Part shown: one piece after another, positions 31,686 through 40,594 of the stretch
How positions within the stretch are numbered: position 1 is the stretch's first letter
How the letters are laid out: every line of letters starts with the position of its first letter
NCBI GenBank assembly: GCA_003152485.1
Contig: PMAE01000088.1
Span: forward strand, 7,127-53,589
Direction of reading: 5' to 3'
DNA from: Gemmatimonadota bacterium
GTDB taxonomy: Bacteria; Gemmatimonadota; Gemmatimonadetes; Gemmatimonadales; Gemmatimonadaceae
Length of the DNA: 46,463 bases
Position numbers and translations under genes: made by a program
Notes under the pieces: generated by a model
Databases searched by the model: none
The model's input: only the letters and a program-made list of their open reading frames with translations
Told to the model about the DNA's origin: nothing

Positions 31686-33325
31686 CTGCTGTCGAGCTCC
31701 TACGCGCCGAGCTGACGCGCGCGGCGCGAGAGTTGGGGGCACCGGACCCGATCGAGCCCGCGCTGGACCGGCCCCGAGACCCATCGTTCGGCGATTGGAC
31801 CACCAATCTCGCGATGGTCCTCGCGCGGCCGCTCGGGATGAAGCCGCGCGACCTGGCGGAGGCGCTGATCGCTCGAGCGGACTTAGGCCGTGCCGGTGTC
31901 CGGGTCGCGGACATCGCGGGACCCGGGTTTATCAATTTCCGACTCGAGGGGGCCGCGGTCGCGGGACGCCTCGTCGAGGTGCTCCGAGCGGGGGCCGCAT
32001 TCGGCACCAGTGATGCCGGCCACGGTACGCCGGTGGTGGTCGAATTCGTGTCCGCAAACCCCACCGGTCCGCTGCACGTCGGTCATGGACGCCAAGCGGC
32101 GCTCGGTGATGCGATCGCCTCGTTGCTCGGCAGCACCGGGTGGGCGGTGTCGCGCGAGTTCTACTACAACGACGCGGGCGCCCAAATCCAGAAGCTTGGC
32201 GCCAGCGTCCAGGCGCGCATCGTCGAGCGCGCGGGCGGGGCGCTCGCCATTCCCGAGGGCGGATATCACGGCGAGTACATCGCCGAAATTGCCGAGCGGT
32301 ACGTGGCGGAACACCCCGGTGACCCCGCGGGTCATGAGGCCGAGCGGGTCCGTGAATTCGCCGTGGCGGCGCTTCGCGTGGAGCAAGACCGGGACCTCCA
32401 AGCCTTTGGTGTCCGATTCGATACCTACTACCTCGAATCGTCGCTCTACACCGATGGGCGCGTCGACGAAACGGTCACCGCGCTCCAACAGGCGGGCGAT
32501 ACGTACGAGAACGACGGCGCGCTCTGGCTCCGGACGACGGCGTTTGGAGATGACAAAGACCGGGTCATGCGCAAGCAGGACGGCACGTTCACGTACTTCG
32601 TTCCCGATGTCGCGTACCACGTGACGAAATGGCGCCGCGGTTATACGCGCGCGATCAATGTGCAGGGGTCCGATCACCACAGCACCGTCACGCGCGTGCG
32701 CGCTGGGTTGCAGGCGCTGCGGATCGGGATCCCCGAGGGGTACCCCGAATACGTCCTGCACCAGCTCGTGACGGTCGTCCGAGGGGGCGAGGACGTCAAG
32801 CTGTCGAAACGCGCGGGCAGCTACGTGACGGTCCGCGAGTTGGTCGACGACGTGGGACGCGACGCGGTCCGGTACTTCTACCTGATGCGCCGGGCCGATT
32901 CGCAACTCAGTTTCGATGTGGATCTCGCCCGCACACAGTCGGAAGAGAATCCCGTGTATTACGTGCAGATGGCGCACGCGCGTATGAGCGGCATCTTTCG
33001 TGTCGGGGAAGTCGATCCCGCGTCGGTGACGGGCGTCGGCGTGGATTTCGGGTTGCTCACGGAGCCAGACGAATGGGAGTTGATCAACGCGTTGGTGGAC
33101 TACCCGACCATGGTGAGCGCGGCCGCCGTGGCGCTGGAGCCGCACCGGCTCACGACCTATCTGCACGAGACGGCCGAACTCGCGCATCGGTGGTACCATC
33201 GACACCACGTGCTTAGCGTGGAGCCGGCGCTCATGGCCGCGCGCCTGACGCTCGCGCGCGCCACGCAGATCGTCCTGGGCAACGGGCTCGCCCTCATCGG
33301 CATCTCGGCGCCGGAGCGGATGTGA
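31682..33325 (+). CDS. argS: Arginine--tRNA ligase
   Basis: Class I synthetase that charges tRNA-Arg. The N-terminal Arg-tRNA synthetase-specific domain (about 1-95) precedes the HIGH-type motif NPTGPLHVGHGRQAALGDAI near residue 125; the KMSKS-equivalent is KLSKRAG near 378. The C-terminal DALR anticodon-binding domain ends in IVLGNGLALIGISAPERM, a typical ArgRS terminus. ATG 31682 overlaps the previous stop as ATGA. 547 residues is normal. Confidence 0.95.
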   Translation: MTAVELLRAELTRAARELGAPDPIEPALDRPRDPSFGDWTTNLAMVLARPLGMKPRDLAEALIARADLGRAGVRVADIAGPGFINFRLEGAAVAGRLVEVLRAGAAFGTSDAGHGTPVVVEFVSANPTGPLHVGHGRQAALGDAIASLLGSTGWAVSREFYYNDAGAQIQKLGASVQARIVERAGGALAIPEGGYHGEYIAEIAERYVAEHPGDPAGHEAERVREFAVAALRVEQDRDLQAFGVRFDTYYLESSLYTDGRVDETVTALQQAGDTYENDGALWLRTTAFGDDKDRVMRKQDGTFTYFVPDVAYHVTKWRRGYTRAINVQGSDHHSTVTRVRAGLQALRIGIPEGYPEYVLHQLVTVVRGGEDVKLSKRAGSYVTVRELVDDVGRDAVRYFYLMRRADSQLSFDVDLARTQSEENPVYYVQMAHARMSGIFRVGEVDPASVTGVGVDFGLLTEPDEWELINALVDYPTMVSAAAVALEPHRLTTYLHETAELAHRWYHRHHVLSVEPALMAARLTLARATQIVLGNGLALIGISAPERM

Positions 33326-33359
33326 TGCCATGGGGCGCCGGTCCACGCGGGACGGCTGC

Positions 33360-34280
33360 ATGACAGTGCTCGTCGTGGGTTCGGTGGCGCTCGACTCGGT
33401 CGAGACGCCGTTTGGTAAAGCGGACGGTGTGGTCGGCGGATCGGCAACCTTCTTCGCGTCGGCGGCCTGCCACTTCGGCCCCGTGCAACTGGTAGGTGTC
33501 GTCGGCAACGACTATCCGGTGGATCAGCTGGCCCCGCTGGCGGCGCAGGGCGTGGATCTGTCGGGCTTGGAGCACGCCGAGGGAGAATCGTTTCGCTGGC
33601 GGGGCCGGTATCGGCACGATCTCAATTCGGCCGAGACGCTCGAGACACGGCTGGGTGTATTCTCGCACTTCCGACCGAAGATCCCGGCGGCGTTCCGACG
33701 CACGCCGTTCGTGTTCCTCGCGAACATTGATCCCCGACTCCAGTTGGAAGTGCTCGGACAGGTCGAGTCGCCACGACTCGTGGCCTGCGACACGATGAAT
33801 TTCTGGATCGAGAGCCGGCGCAACGACGTGATCGCGCTGCTCGGACGAGTCGATTTGATCACGCTGAACGACGGCGAGGCCCGGCAGCTCACGGAGCGGA
33901 CGAATCTCGTGCACGCCGCGCGATGGATCCTGGAACGTGGACCCCGATATGTCATCGTCAAGAAGGGGGAACACGGGGCGTTCATGTTCACCAAGGAATC
34001 GATCTTCTTTGCCCCGGCGTATCCGCTGGAGCAGGTCTTCGATCCCACGGGGGCCGGCGATTCGTTTGCCGGAGGGTTTATGGGTCATCTCGCGCGCACC
34101 GGTGACTTGAGCGACGCGAACCTCCGGCGCGCGGTGGTCGTTGGATCGGCCATGGGATCGTTCGCGGTCGAGCGATTTTCCAACGAGCGGCTCCTGAGCC
34201 TTACCGCCGCCGACATCGATCAGCGCATCACGGAGTTCCGCGACTTGGTCTCGTTCGAGCGCGGGGGCGCGGGCCGGTGA
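33360..34280 (+). CDS. PfkB-family carbohydrate or nucleoside kinase
   Basis: Ribokinase-fold kinase, about 306 residues. MTVLVVGSVALDSVETPFG opens the Rossmann-like core; GGSATFFASAACHFG is the substrate-side Gly motif; and the PfkB signature 2 appears as FDPTGAGDSFAGGFMGHLA near residue 228, with the catalytic Asp in GAGDSF. Substrate cannot be told from sequence; it is too distant from RbsK or phosphofructokinase motifs for a name. ATG 33360 is favoured because the beta strand of the fold begins immediately; ATG 33330 would add ten residues. It sits between argS and purM and overlaps purM, which hints at nucleotide or ribose metabolism but does not prove it. Confidence 0.85.
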   Translation: MTVLVVGSVALDSVETPFGKADGVVGGSATFFASAACHFGPVQLVGVVGNDYPVDQLAPLAAQGVDLSGLEHAEGESFRWRGRYRHDLNSAETLETRLGVFSHFRPKIPAAFRRTPFVFLANIDPRLQLEVLGQVESPRLVACDTMNFWIESRRNDVIALLGRVDLITLNDGEARQLTERTNLVHAARWILERGPRYVIVKKGEHGAFMFTKESIFFAPAYPLEQVFDPTGAGDSFAGGFMGHLARTGDLSDANLRRAVVVGSAMGSFAVERFSNERLLSLTAADIDQRITEFRDLVSFERGGAGR

Positions 34281-35329
34281 GCGTCGCGGACGGTCGAAGC
34301 GCCACGCCGCCCGCGCTCGACTACCGCGCGGCCGGCGTCGACATCGACGCGGCGGCCGATGCCAAGCAGCGGATTCGGCGACTCGTCGAGTCCACGGCCA
34401 CGAGCGCCACCCGGGGCAGCTTCGGCGGCTTCGGCGGCCTGTTTCGGATGGCGGCCACCAGTCAACCCACGGTGCTGGTCGCGAGCGCCGATGGCGTTGG
34501 AACGAAGGTCAAGGTGGCGATCGAGGCCGGGCGCCACGACACGGTTGGCCATGACCTGGTCAACCACTGCGTCAACGACATCCTGGTCCAGGGCGCGATG
34601 CCGTTGTTTTTTCTCGACTATCTCGCGTTCGGCAAACTCGAGCCGCCGGTGGTCGAATCGGTCGTCGCCGGTGTGGCGGCCGGATGTGTCGAGAACGGAT
34701 GCGCGCTGATCGGCGGGGAAACGGCCGAGATGCCCGGCGTGTACACGGCCCCCGACTACGACCTCGCCGGGTTTATCGTGGGATCGGTCGCCGAGGCGCA
34801 GATGCTGGGGCCGGAACGCGTACGCGTGGGCGACGCGATCGTCGGACTCGCGAGCAATGGACTGCACACGAACGGCTATTCGCTCGCCCGCCGCGTGATC
34901 TCGGAACGGTTGCGGCTCGGCACCGGCGATCGCTTTCCGGGGACGACCACCACGGTCGCCGATGTGTTGCTGCGGATCCACCGGTCGTATCTGCCCGCGC
35001 TGCGCGCGGTCCTCGGCGACGTGCACGCCATGGCGCACATCACGGGTGGCGGGCTCCCCGGCAATGTGCCGCGCGCCCTGCCGCCGACGGTCGACGCGGA
35101 GTTGGACGCCACGAGTTGGGCGGTGCCGCACGAGTTCAAGGTGCTCGCGGAACACGGTGGCATCAGCCGGCCGGAGATGCTCCGCGCATTCAACATGGGC
35201 GTCGGCATGGTCGTCATCGCGCCGCCAGCGTCGGTTGACACGATCGTCACCAACGCGCGCGCGGCAGGAGTGGACGCGTGGCCGCTCGGGCGCATCGTCC
35301 CGGGCACTGGACGAGCGCTCGTCGAGTGA
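34277..35329 (+). CDS. purM: Phosphoribosylformylglycinamidine cyclo-ligase (AIR synthetase)
   Basis: Fifth step of purine biosynthesis: ATP-dependent ring closure of FGAM to AIR. Seen: DYRAAGVDIDAA at the N-terminus, SADGVGTKVKVAIE near residue 75, NHCVNDILVQGA, the signature GGETAEMPGVY near 150, and HITGGGLPGNVPRALP in the C-terminal domain. GTG 34277 overlaps the preceding stop. 350 residues, full length. Confidence 0.95.
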   Translation: MSVADGRSATPPALDYRAAGVDIDAAADAKQRIRRLVESTATSATRGSFGGFGGLFRMAATSQPTVLVASADGVGTKVKVAIEAGRHDTVGHDLVNHCVNDILVQGAMPLFFLDYLAFGKLEPPVVESVVAGVAAGCVENGCALIGGETAEMPGVYTAPDYDLAGFIVGSVAEAQMLGPERVRVGDAIVGLASNGLHTNGYSLARRVISERLRLGTGDRFPGTTTTVADVLLRIHRSYLPALRAVLGDVHAMAHITGGGLPGNVPRALPPTVDAELDATSWAVPHEFKVLAEHGGISRPEMLRAFNMGVGMVVIAPPASVDTIVTNARAAGVDAWPLGRIVPGTGRALVE

Positions 35330-35375
35330 CTGCGCGTCGCGCCGGAGGATGCCAGGTGTATCGGTGGGAGCTGCC

Positions 35376-36467
35376 GTGACGACGACCGCGCCGGTGGACG
35401 ACGGCCTGTATATGCGCCGAGCGCTGGACCTGGCCCGCCGTGGGTGGGGACATACGGCGCCGAACCCGATGGTCGGCGCCGTGGTCGTTCGTGGCCGGGA
35501 GGTCGTAGGGGAAGGGTATCACGTCCGCTATGGATCCGAGCACGCCGAGGTGATGGCATTGCGCGCGGCCGGCGAGCGAGCACAGGGCGCCACCGTGTAC
35601 GTGACGCTCGAACCGTGCGCGCACACCGGCCACACGCCACCGTGCACGGAAGCGTTGATCCGAGCGGGCGTCCACCGGGTCGTGGTCGCGATCCGCGACC
35701 CGCACCCAATTGCGGCCGGTGGGCTCGATCGCCTGCAAGCCGCCGGGATTCTGACGACCGTGGGTCCGGAGTCGGCCGCGGCGCGTGAGCTGAACGCCGC
35801 GTTCCTCTACGCGCTGCACGCCGACCGTCCGTGGCTGACCCTCAAACTGGCACTCTCGCTCGATGGCGCGGCCCGAGACGCGGCCCGCTCACGGGGGTGG
35901 CTGACCGGGGAGGCCTCGCGTGCGGAGGTCCATCGCCTCCGCGCGAGCTCGGACGCGGTCGCGGTCGGGATCGGCACCGCGTTGGTGGATGATCCGCTGC
36001 TCACGGTGCGCGCCGCCGCGCCGCCGCGCGTCCCGCCGCTCCGCATCGTGTTCGACGGCACGGCGCGGCTGCCGCTGACGTCGCGGCTCGCGCGATCGGT
36101 CGCCGAGGGCCCGGTGTGCGTGGTGACTCGAGCGCCCGACCCGGATCGGGCTGCCCGCCTGGCCGCGGCCGGTGTCGAGGTCCTGGTCGCCGCCAACTTG
36201 GCAGACGCGCTTCGAACGCTCCGTGCGCGCGGGATTCGATCGCTCCTCGTGGAAGGAGGGCCGCGGCTCGCGGGTGCGGCGCTCGCCGCGTCGGTGGTCG
36301 ACCGGCTCATTATCTTTCAGGCACCGCTGCTGTTGGGCGCGGGCGCCGACTCGGCGTTCGCGTTCGCGCCGGCGGTTGCGCTCCCCGATGCGCGGCGCGT
36401 GCCGGTGATGGCGCGTCAGGCGTTCGGGGATGACCTCATGACGATATACGGGCTCTCGGAGCCGTGA
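35376..36467 (+). CDS. ribD: Bifunctional riboflavin deaminase-reductase RibD
   Basis: Steps two and three of riboflavin synthesis from GTP: deamination of the pyrimidine then NADPH reduction of the ribosyl chain. The N-terminal zinc deaminase domain (about 8-150) has HAEVMALRAAG and PCAHTGHTPPCTEAL with the catalytic HAE and two Cys ligands. The reductase domain (about 155-360) has LKLALSLDGAARDA, SDAVAVGIGTALVDDPLLTVR and LLVEGGPRLAGAAL. GTG 35376 is preferred because GGGAG ends five bases before it; ATG 35349 is an alternative in the same frame. First gene of the riboflavin run; no FMN riboswitch is visible in the 46 bases after purM. Confidence 0.94.
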   Translation: MTTTAPVDDGLYMRRALDLARRGWGHTAPNPMVGAVVVRGREVVGEGYHVRYGSEHAEVMALRAAGERAQGATVYVTLEPCAHTGHTPPCTEALIRAGVHRVVVAIRDPHPIAAGGLDRLQAAGILTTVGPESAAARELNAAFLYALHADRPWLTLKLALSLDGAARDAARSRGWLTGEASRAEVHRLRASSDAVAVGIGTALVDDPLLTVRAAAPPRVPPLRIVFDGTARLPLTSRLARSVAEGPVCVVTRAPDPDRAARLAAAGVEVLVAANLADALRTLRARGIRSLLVEGGPRLAGAALAASVVDRLIIFQAPLLLGAGADSAFAFAPAVALPDARRVPVMARQAFGDDLMTIYGLSEP

Positions 36468-36479
36468 AGGCGAGGGGAC

Positions 36480-37082
36480 ATGTTTACGGGCCTGGTCGAC
36501 GATGTAGGAGTGATCGACGCCGTCGAGTTGGCGGCGGTCGGTCGCACCTTTCGCGTGCGATGCCGGTACCCGGATCTCGCGGGCGGGGAGAGCGTGGCAC
36601 TCAACGGCGCGTGTCTTACGGTCCGCGAGAGTGGGCCGTCCTGGTTCACCGCGGCGGCCGTCACGACCACCCTCGAGCGGACGACGATGGGACAGTGGGC
36701 CGTGGGCACTCGGGTCAACTTGGAGCGGGCGCTCCGCGCGGGGGATCGACTCGGCGGTCACATGGTGCAGGGGCACGTCGATGGCGTGGGCCACATCCGC
36801 GCCGCGACGGCACAGGGCGATGCGTGGCTGTTGGATGTCGCGCTGCCCGGTGACATCGCGGAGTTGATCGTGCCTCATGGATCGATCGCGGTCGATGGGG
36901 TCAGTCTCACGGTCAACGAGATCGTGACCCCGGACGCGGTCCAACTCTCGATCATCGAATACACCATGCGGAACACGACCCTCGCCGCGCTCCGACCCGG
37001 GGATGCGGTGCATCTCGAGGCCGACGTCATCGGCAAGTATGTGCGGCGATTGGCGACTCCGTACCTCTCACTGACGCGGTGA
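36480..37082 (+). CDS. ribE: Riboflavin synthase alpha chain
   Basis: Dismutates two 6,7-dimethyl-8-ribityllumazine molecules to riboflavin and the pyrimidine. Two lumazine-binding barrels are visible: [16 protein letters not shown] with LNGACLTV (residues 1-90) and [14 protein letters not shown] with [11 protein letters not shown] (about 95-185). ATG 36480, 12 bases after ribD. 200 residues, normal. Fits directly into the ribD-ribE-ribBA-ribH order. Confidence 0.95.
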   Translation: MFTGLVDDVGVIDAVELAAVGRTFRVRCRYPDLAGGESVALNGACLTVRESGPSWFTAAAVTTTLERTTMGQWAVGTRVNLERALRAGDRLGGHMVQGHVDGVGHIRAATAQGDAWLLDVALPGDIAELIVPHGSIAVDGVSLTVNEIVTPDAVQLSIIEYTMRNTTLAALRPGDAVHLEADVIGKYVRRLATPYLSLTR

Positions 37083-37085
37083 TTC

Positions 37086-38291
37086 GTGCCAATTGGAACG
37101 ATTGAGCAGGCAATCGCCGATCTGCGCGCGGGCAAGTTCATCGTGGTTGCCGATGACGAGGACCGCGAGAACGAGGGCGATCTCATCTGCGCGGCGGAGC
37201 AGATCACTCCGGCGATGGTCAATTTCATGTTGCGCGAGGCGCGTGGCCTCATCTGCGTGGCGTTGACGCGCGAGCGCGCCGACGAGATGGACCTCCCGCC
37301 GCAAGCGGATCAGAACACCGAGGGTCACCAGACGGCGTTCACGGTCACGATCGATGCCACACCGCGGTTTGGCGTGACGACCGGAGTGAGCGCCGCCGAT
37401 CGCGCGGCCACGATCCGGGTCGCGGCCGACCCGTCGACGACGGCGCTCGACCTCCGGCGACCAGGGCATATCTCGCCACTGCGGTCACGAGACGGCGGCG
37501 TACTCCGCCGGGTCGGGCACACCGAGGCAGCGGTCGATCTGGCGCGACTCGCCGGACACTGGCCGGCGGGCGTGATCTGCGAGATCATGAATGAGGATGG
37601 CACGATGGCGAAGCGGCCCGAGCTCGAGCGGTTCGCGAGCCGGCACGGGCTCGCGTTCGTCACCATCGCGCAGTTGGTCGCGTACCGGCTGAAGACCGAG
37701 CGGTTGGTGCACCGGGTCGCCGAGGCCCGATTGCCGACCGCGTACGGCGAGTGGCGGATCGTCGGCTATCGGAACGATGTGGACGCGCATGAGCACGTGG
37801 CCATCGTGTACGGGGATGTGGCGGGCGGAGAGGGCGTGCTCGTCCGGATGCACTCGCGCTGTCTCACCGGCGACGTCTTTCATTCGAAACGGTGCGACTG
37901 CGGGTGGCAGCTCGATCGTGCGATGGAGTTGATCGAAGACGCCGGGCGCGGCATCGTGGTGTACCTCGACCAGGAAGGGCGCGGCATCGGGCTGTTGAAC
38001 AAACTCAAGGCGTACGCTCTCCAGGATCAGGGCGCGGACACCGTCGAGGCGAACGAACGGCTGGGCTTCAAGCCCGACCTCCGCGACTACGGCATCGGCG
38101 CGCAAATTCTGCTCGACCTCGGGCTGCGCTCGATCCGGGTGCTCACGAACAACCCCAAGAAATTGGTCGGCCTCGAGGGGTATGGGCTGCGGGTGGAGGA
38201 TGGCGTGCGGCTCGAGGCGCCGGCCACCACCGAGAATGCCAGCTATCTGAGCACGAAGCGATCGAAGCTCGGCCACCTGCTCGCGTCCTGA
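37086..38291 (+). CDS. ribBA: Bifunctional DHBP synthase / GTP cyclohydrolase II RibBA
   Basis: N-terminal half (about 1-200) makes 3,4-dihydroxy-2-butanone 4-phosphate from ribulose-5-phosphate: [15 protein letters not shown] near residue 20 and [13 protein letters not shown] near 145. The C-terminal half (about 205-400) is GTP cyclohydrolase II: zinc ligands in [20 protein letters not shown], then [20 protein letters not shown] and the [14 protein letters not shown] segment. Both active sites look complete. GTG 37086, three bases after ribE; no ATG is better placed. Confidence 0.95.
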   Translation: MPIGTIEQAIADLRAGKFIVVADDEDRENEGDLICAAEQITPAMVNFMLREARGLICVALTRERADEMDLPPQADQNTEGHQTAFTVTIDATPRFGVTTGVSAADRAATIRVAADPSTTALDLRRPGHISPLRSRDGGVLRRVGHTEAAVDLARLAGHWPAGVICEIMNEDGTMAKRPELERFASRHGLAFVTIAQLVAYRLKTERLVHRVAEARLPTAYGEWRIVGYRNDVDAHEHVAIVYGDVAGGEGVLVRMHSRCLTGDVFHSKRCDCGWQLDRAMELIEDAGRGIVVYLDQEGRGIGLLNKLKAYALQDQGADTVEANERLGFKPDLRDYGIGAQILLDLGLRSIRVLTNNPKKLVGLEGYGLRVEDGVRLEAPATTENASYLSTKRSKLGHLLAS

Positions 38292-38309
38292 GGCGCGGCG
38301 ATCGCCCCA

Positions 38310-38894
38310 GTGGCGGACTTCGAGGGAGTGCCGGACGGACATGGACGCCGGCTGGCCGTGTTGGTCAGCCGGTTCAACGAAGGCATCACCCAGCGGCTCG
38401 AACGGGGCGCGGTTGACGCCCTGCTGCGTGCGGGGGTGGCGGAAGCCGATCTCGACCTGATCCGCGTCCCGGGGGCGTGGGAGCTGCCGACCGCCGCCCG
38501 CTTCGCGTTGACGACCGATCGATATGACGCGCTGGTGGCGGTGGGCGCCGTCATCCGCGGCGAGACCCCGCACTTCGACTACGTGGCTGACGCGGCCGCC
38601 CGGGGGTTGGCGCAGGTCGCGGCGGAGTTCGACACGCCGATCGGCTTCGGGGTGCTCACCTGCGATACGGTTGCACAGGCGGAATCCAGAGCGGGGGGCG
38701 CCCACGGCAACAAAGGCGCCGACGCCGCGTTGGCGGCACTGGAAATGGCGGACCTCAAGTCCCGCCTCGACGTCGAGCATGACGGTGAGCATGACGGTGA
38801 GCCTGACCGGGATCATGACTCTGGTCATGCCGGCGATGGCGTCACCGATCACGACGCGCCACCAGGAGCACCGAATGCCCCTCCGCGCCGCTGA
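38310..38894 (+). CDS. ribH: 6,7-dimethyl-8-ribityllumazine synthase RibH
   Basis: Penultimate step: condenses DHBP and the ribitylaminopyrimidine. Seen: VSRFNEGITQRLERGA near residue 18, the GAWELPTAARFA loop, GAVIRGETPHFDYVADAAARG with the catalytic His near 93, FGVLTCDTVAQAESRAG, and HGNKGADAALAALEMADL. The lumazine synthase core ends near 155. Beyond that is a His/Asp-rich tail (EHDGEHDGEPDRDHDSGHAG and on to residue 194), produced by a 12-bp DNA repeat and not part of the family. GTG 38310. The 3' end overlaps nusB by 20 bases. Confidence 0.93.
   Translation: MADFEGVPDGHGRRLAVLVSRFNEGITQRLERGAVDALLRAGVAEADLDLIRVPGAWELPTAARFALTTDRYDALVAVGAVIRGETPHFDYVADAAARGLAQVAAEFDTPIGFGVLTCDTVAQAESRAGGAHGNKGADAALAALEMADLKSRLDVEHDGEHDGEPDRDHDSGHAGDGVTDHDAPPGAPNAPPRR
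38775..38810 (+). repeat. 12-bp tandem repeat in the 3' end of ribH
   Basis: GAGCATGACGGT occurs at 38775-38786 and 38787-38798, followed by a diverged copy at 38799-38810 and further His/Asp-coding drift to about 38830. The unit is a multiple of three, so it extends the RibH tail by Glu-His-Asp-Gly per copy without a frameshift. Just after it CATGAC and GTCATG (38814-38829) form a small inverted repeat. Confidence 0.75.
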
Positions 38895-39402
38895 CCCCGC
38901 GCCGCCCGCGCCGCCCGCGCCGAGCTCACGGACCGCGGATGGTGTGCGGGCGCGCCGTCCGGCCAGACCAAAGGTTGTTCCGCGCCTGGAGACGCGCGCT
39001 CGCGCGCGGGCGCTGCAGGCACTCTATGCGTGGGACATCCGGCAGACGGCGGGCGGGGGACGAGACCTCGGTCGCGTGGCCAACGAGGTGTGGGAGGATT
39101 TGATGGTGCCGATCGACGAGCGGCGGCTCGCGGCACATCTGGTCTCCCTGGTCGCGGACCACGCGGACATGATCGATCGGGACCTGACCATCGTGACCAC
39201 GAACTGGCGGCTGGAGCGGCTCGGCGCCATCGAGCGATCGGTGCTCCGTCTCGGGTCCGCGGAGTTGATAGGGGTCGAGACGCCACCACGGGTGGCGATC
39301 CAGGAAGCCGTGCGATTGGCCGAGCGGTATGGCTCCGTCCAGAGCGCGAAATTCGTGAACGGCGTACTCGACGCACTCGCCCGACACACCGGCCGCTTGT
39401 GA
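38875..39402 (+). CDS. nusB: Transcription antitermination factor NusB
   Basis: RNA-binding factor that, with NusE, acts in ribosomal RNA antitermination. The all-alpha NusB domain spans about residues 40-172: ETRARARALQALYAWDI, VADHADMIDRDLTIV, ERLGAIERSVLRLGSAEL and RYGSVQSAKFVNGVLDAL. The first about 38 residues are a Pro/Ala/Arg-rich extension not typical of the family. ATG 38875 has AGGAG (38864-38868) six bases before it, which decides the start. The overlap with ribH and the ribH-nusB order is common in bacteria. Confidence 0.93.
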   Translation: MPLRAADPAPPAPPAPSSRTADGVRARRPARPKVVPRLETRARARALQALYAWDIRQTAGGGRDLGRVANEVWEDLMVPIDERRLAAHLVSLVADHADMIDRDLTIVTTNWRLERLGAIERSVLRLGSAELIGVETPPRVAIQEAVRLAERYGSVQSAKFVNGVLDALARHTGRL

Positions 39403-39469
39403 CCGCGCCCGCAACCGCGGGTCTCGCGCGTACGGGCGTCGTCGCCTGGCGCGCGGTCTGATCGCGCCT

Positions 39470-40594
39470 GTGCGCATCCTCGTCGTCAATTGGCAGGATC
39501 GGGAAAATCCGCAGGCGGGCGGGGCCGAGACGCACCTTCACGAGATCTTCGGTCGCCTGGCGCGAGGGGGACACGAGGTGACGCTGCTGTGCGGTGGCTG
39601 GCCCGGGTGTCCACCGACGGCGCTGTTGGACGGCGTGCGGGTCCACCGGGTCGGGACGCGGCATACGTTCCCGCTGCTCGCGTACTCAGCGTATCGGGCG
39701 CGCGCCCGAACGGAGCGGTACGACATCCTGGTCGAGGACCTGAACAAGCTGCCTCTATGGACCCCGTGGTGGGTGCGGGGACAACCGGGCGGCCCTCGGA
39801 CCGTCGGCCTCGTCCACCATCTGTTCGGAGCCACCGCGTTCCGGGAGTTGTCGCCACCGCTCGCCGCGGCGGTCTGGCTCGGGGAACGGCCACTCCGCAC
39901 CGTGTACCACCGTACGCCGTTCGAAGCCGTCAGCCAGGGCACGGCCGACGACCTCGTCGCCCGGGGCATCCCGCGTGACCATGTGCGGGTGATCTATCAG
40001 GGGGTCGACACCACCGTCTACACCCCGGATCCAACCTGTCGGTCGCCGACGCCCCACTTCGCGTACCTGGGGCGACTCAAACGGTACAAGGGCGTCGATC
40101 TGGTGATTCGGGCCTTCAGCCGGGTGCGGGCGCCGGGCGCGACGCTGGACATCGCCGGCGCCGGCGACCACCGGCCCGACCTCGAGCGCCTGGCGCATTC
40201 GCTTGACCTCGGGGCCCGCGTTCGGTTTCTTGGACGGGTGTCCGAGGCGGACAAGGTGCTCCTTCTCCGGCGCGCGTGGGCGCTGACGTTCGCCTCGCCA
40301 AAGGAAGGGTGGGGCATTACCAACATGGAAGCAGCCGCGTGCGGGACGCCTGTCGTGGCGTCGAACTCGCCGGGGATCCGCGAGTCGGTACAGGATGGGC
40401 GCACCGGATTTCTGGTGCCGCACCGAAACATCGACGCTATGACCGCGGCCCTCGAACGCCTGGCCCGGGATCCGGCGTTGGTCGCCACCATGGGGCGTGC
40501 AGGCCGCGAGTTCGCTGAGACGTTGACCTGGGATCACGCCGCGGCGGCGACCGCGGCCCATCTGACGCAGGTCATTGGGGACCGCCTGACATGA
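39470..40594 (+). CDS. GT4-family glycosyltransferase
   Basis: Retaining GT-B glycosyltransferase of 374 residues, probably cytoplasmic or peripheral to the membrane. Opens with MRILVVNWQDRENPQAGGAE, the Gly-rich acceptor loop of GT4 enzymes; the C-terminal nucleotide-sugar half has FAYLGRLKRYKGVDLVIRAF near residue 196 and the E-x7-E motif in PKEGWGITNMEAAACGTPVV near 279. Donor and acceptor are unknown; cell-envelope glycan synthesis is plausible. GTG 39470. Its stop overlaps the hprK start. The preceding 67-base gap has a small hairpin (39408-39421) and no clear promoter. Confidence 0.85.
   Translation: MRILVVNWQDRENPQAGGAETHLHEIFGRLARGGHEVTLLCGGWPGCPPTALLDGVRVHRVGTRHTFPLLAYSAYRARARTERYDILVEDLNKLPLWTPWWVRGQPGGPRTVGLVHHLFGATAFRELSPPLAAAVWLGERPLRTVYHRTPFEAVSQGTADDLVARGIPRDHVRVIYQGVDTTVYTPDPTCRSPTPHFAYLGRLKRYKGVDLVIRAFSRVRAPGATLDIAGAGDHRPDLERLAHSLDLGARVRFLGRVSEADKVLLLRRAWALTFASPKEGWGITNMEAAACGTPVVASNSPGIRESVQDGRTGFLVPHRNIDAMTAALERLARDPALVATMGRAGREFAETLTWDHAAAATAAHLTQVIGDRLT

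Noticed and set aside
31883-33508. 541-codon minus-strand frame opposite argS and the PfkB kinase
   Set aside because: Same antisense effect; it crosses two well-supported genes and has no recognisable domain.
35330-35375. FMN riboswitch before the riboflavin genes
   Set aside because: The gap after purM is only 46 bases, too short for the FMN aptamer, and no conserved RFN element sequence is seen.
38814-38829. Inverted repeat CATGAC/GTCATG as a terminator of ribH
   Set aside because: It is inside the ribH coding tail, upstream of nusB, short, and has no T-run; more likely a by-product of the 12-bp repeat.
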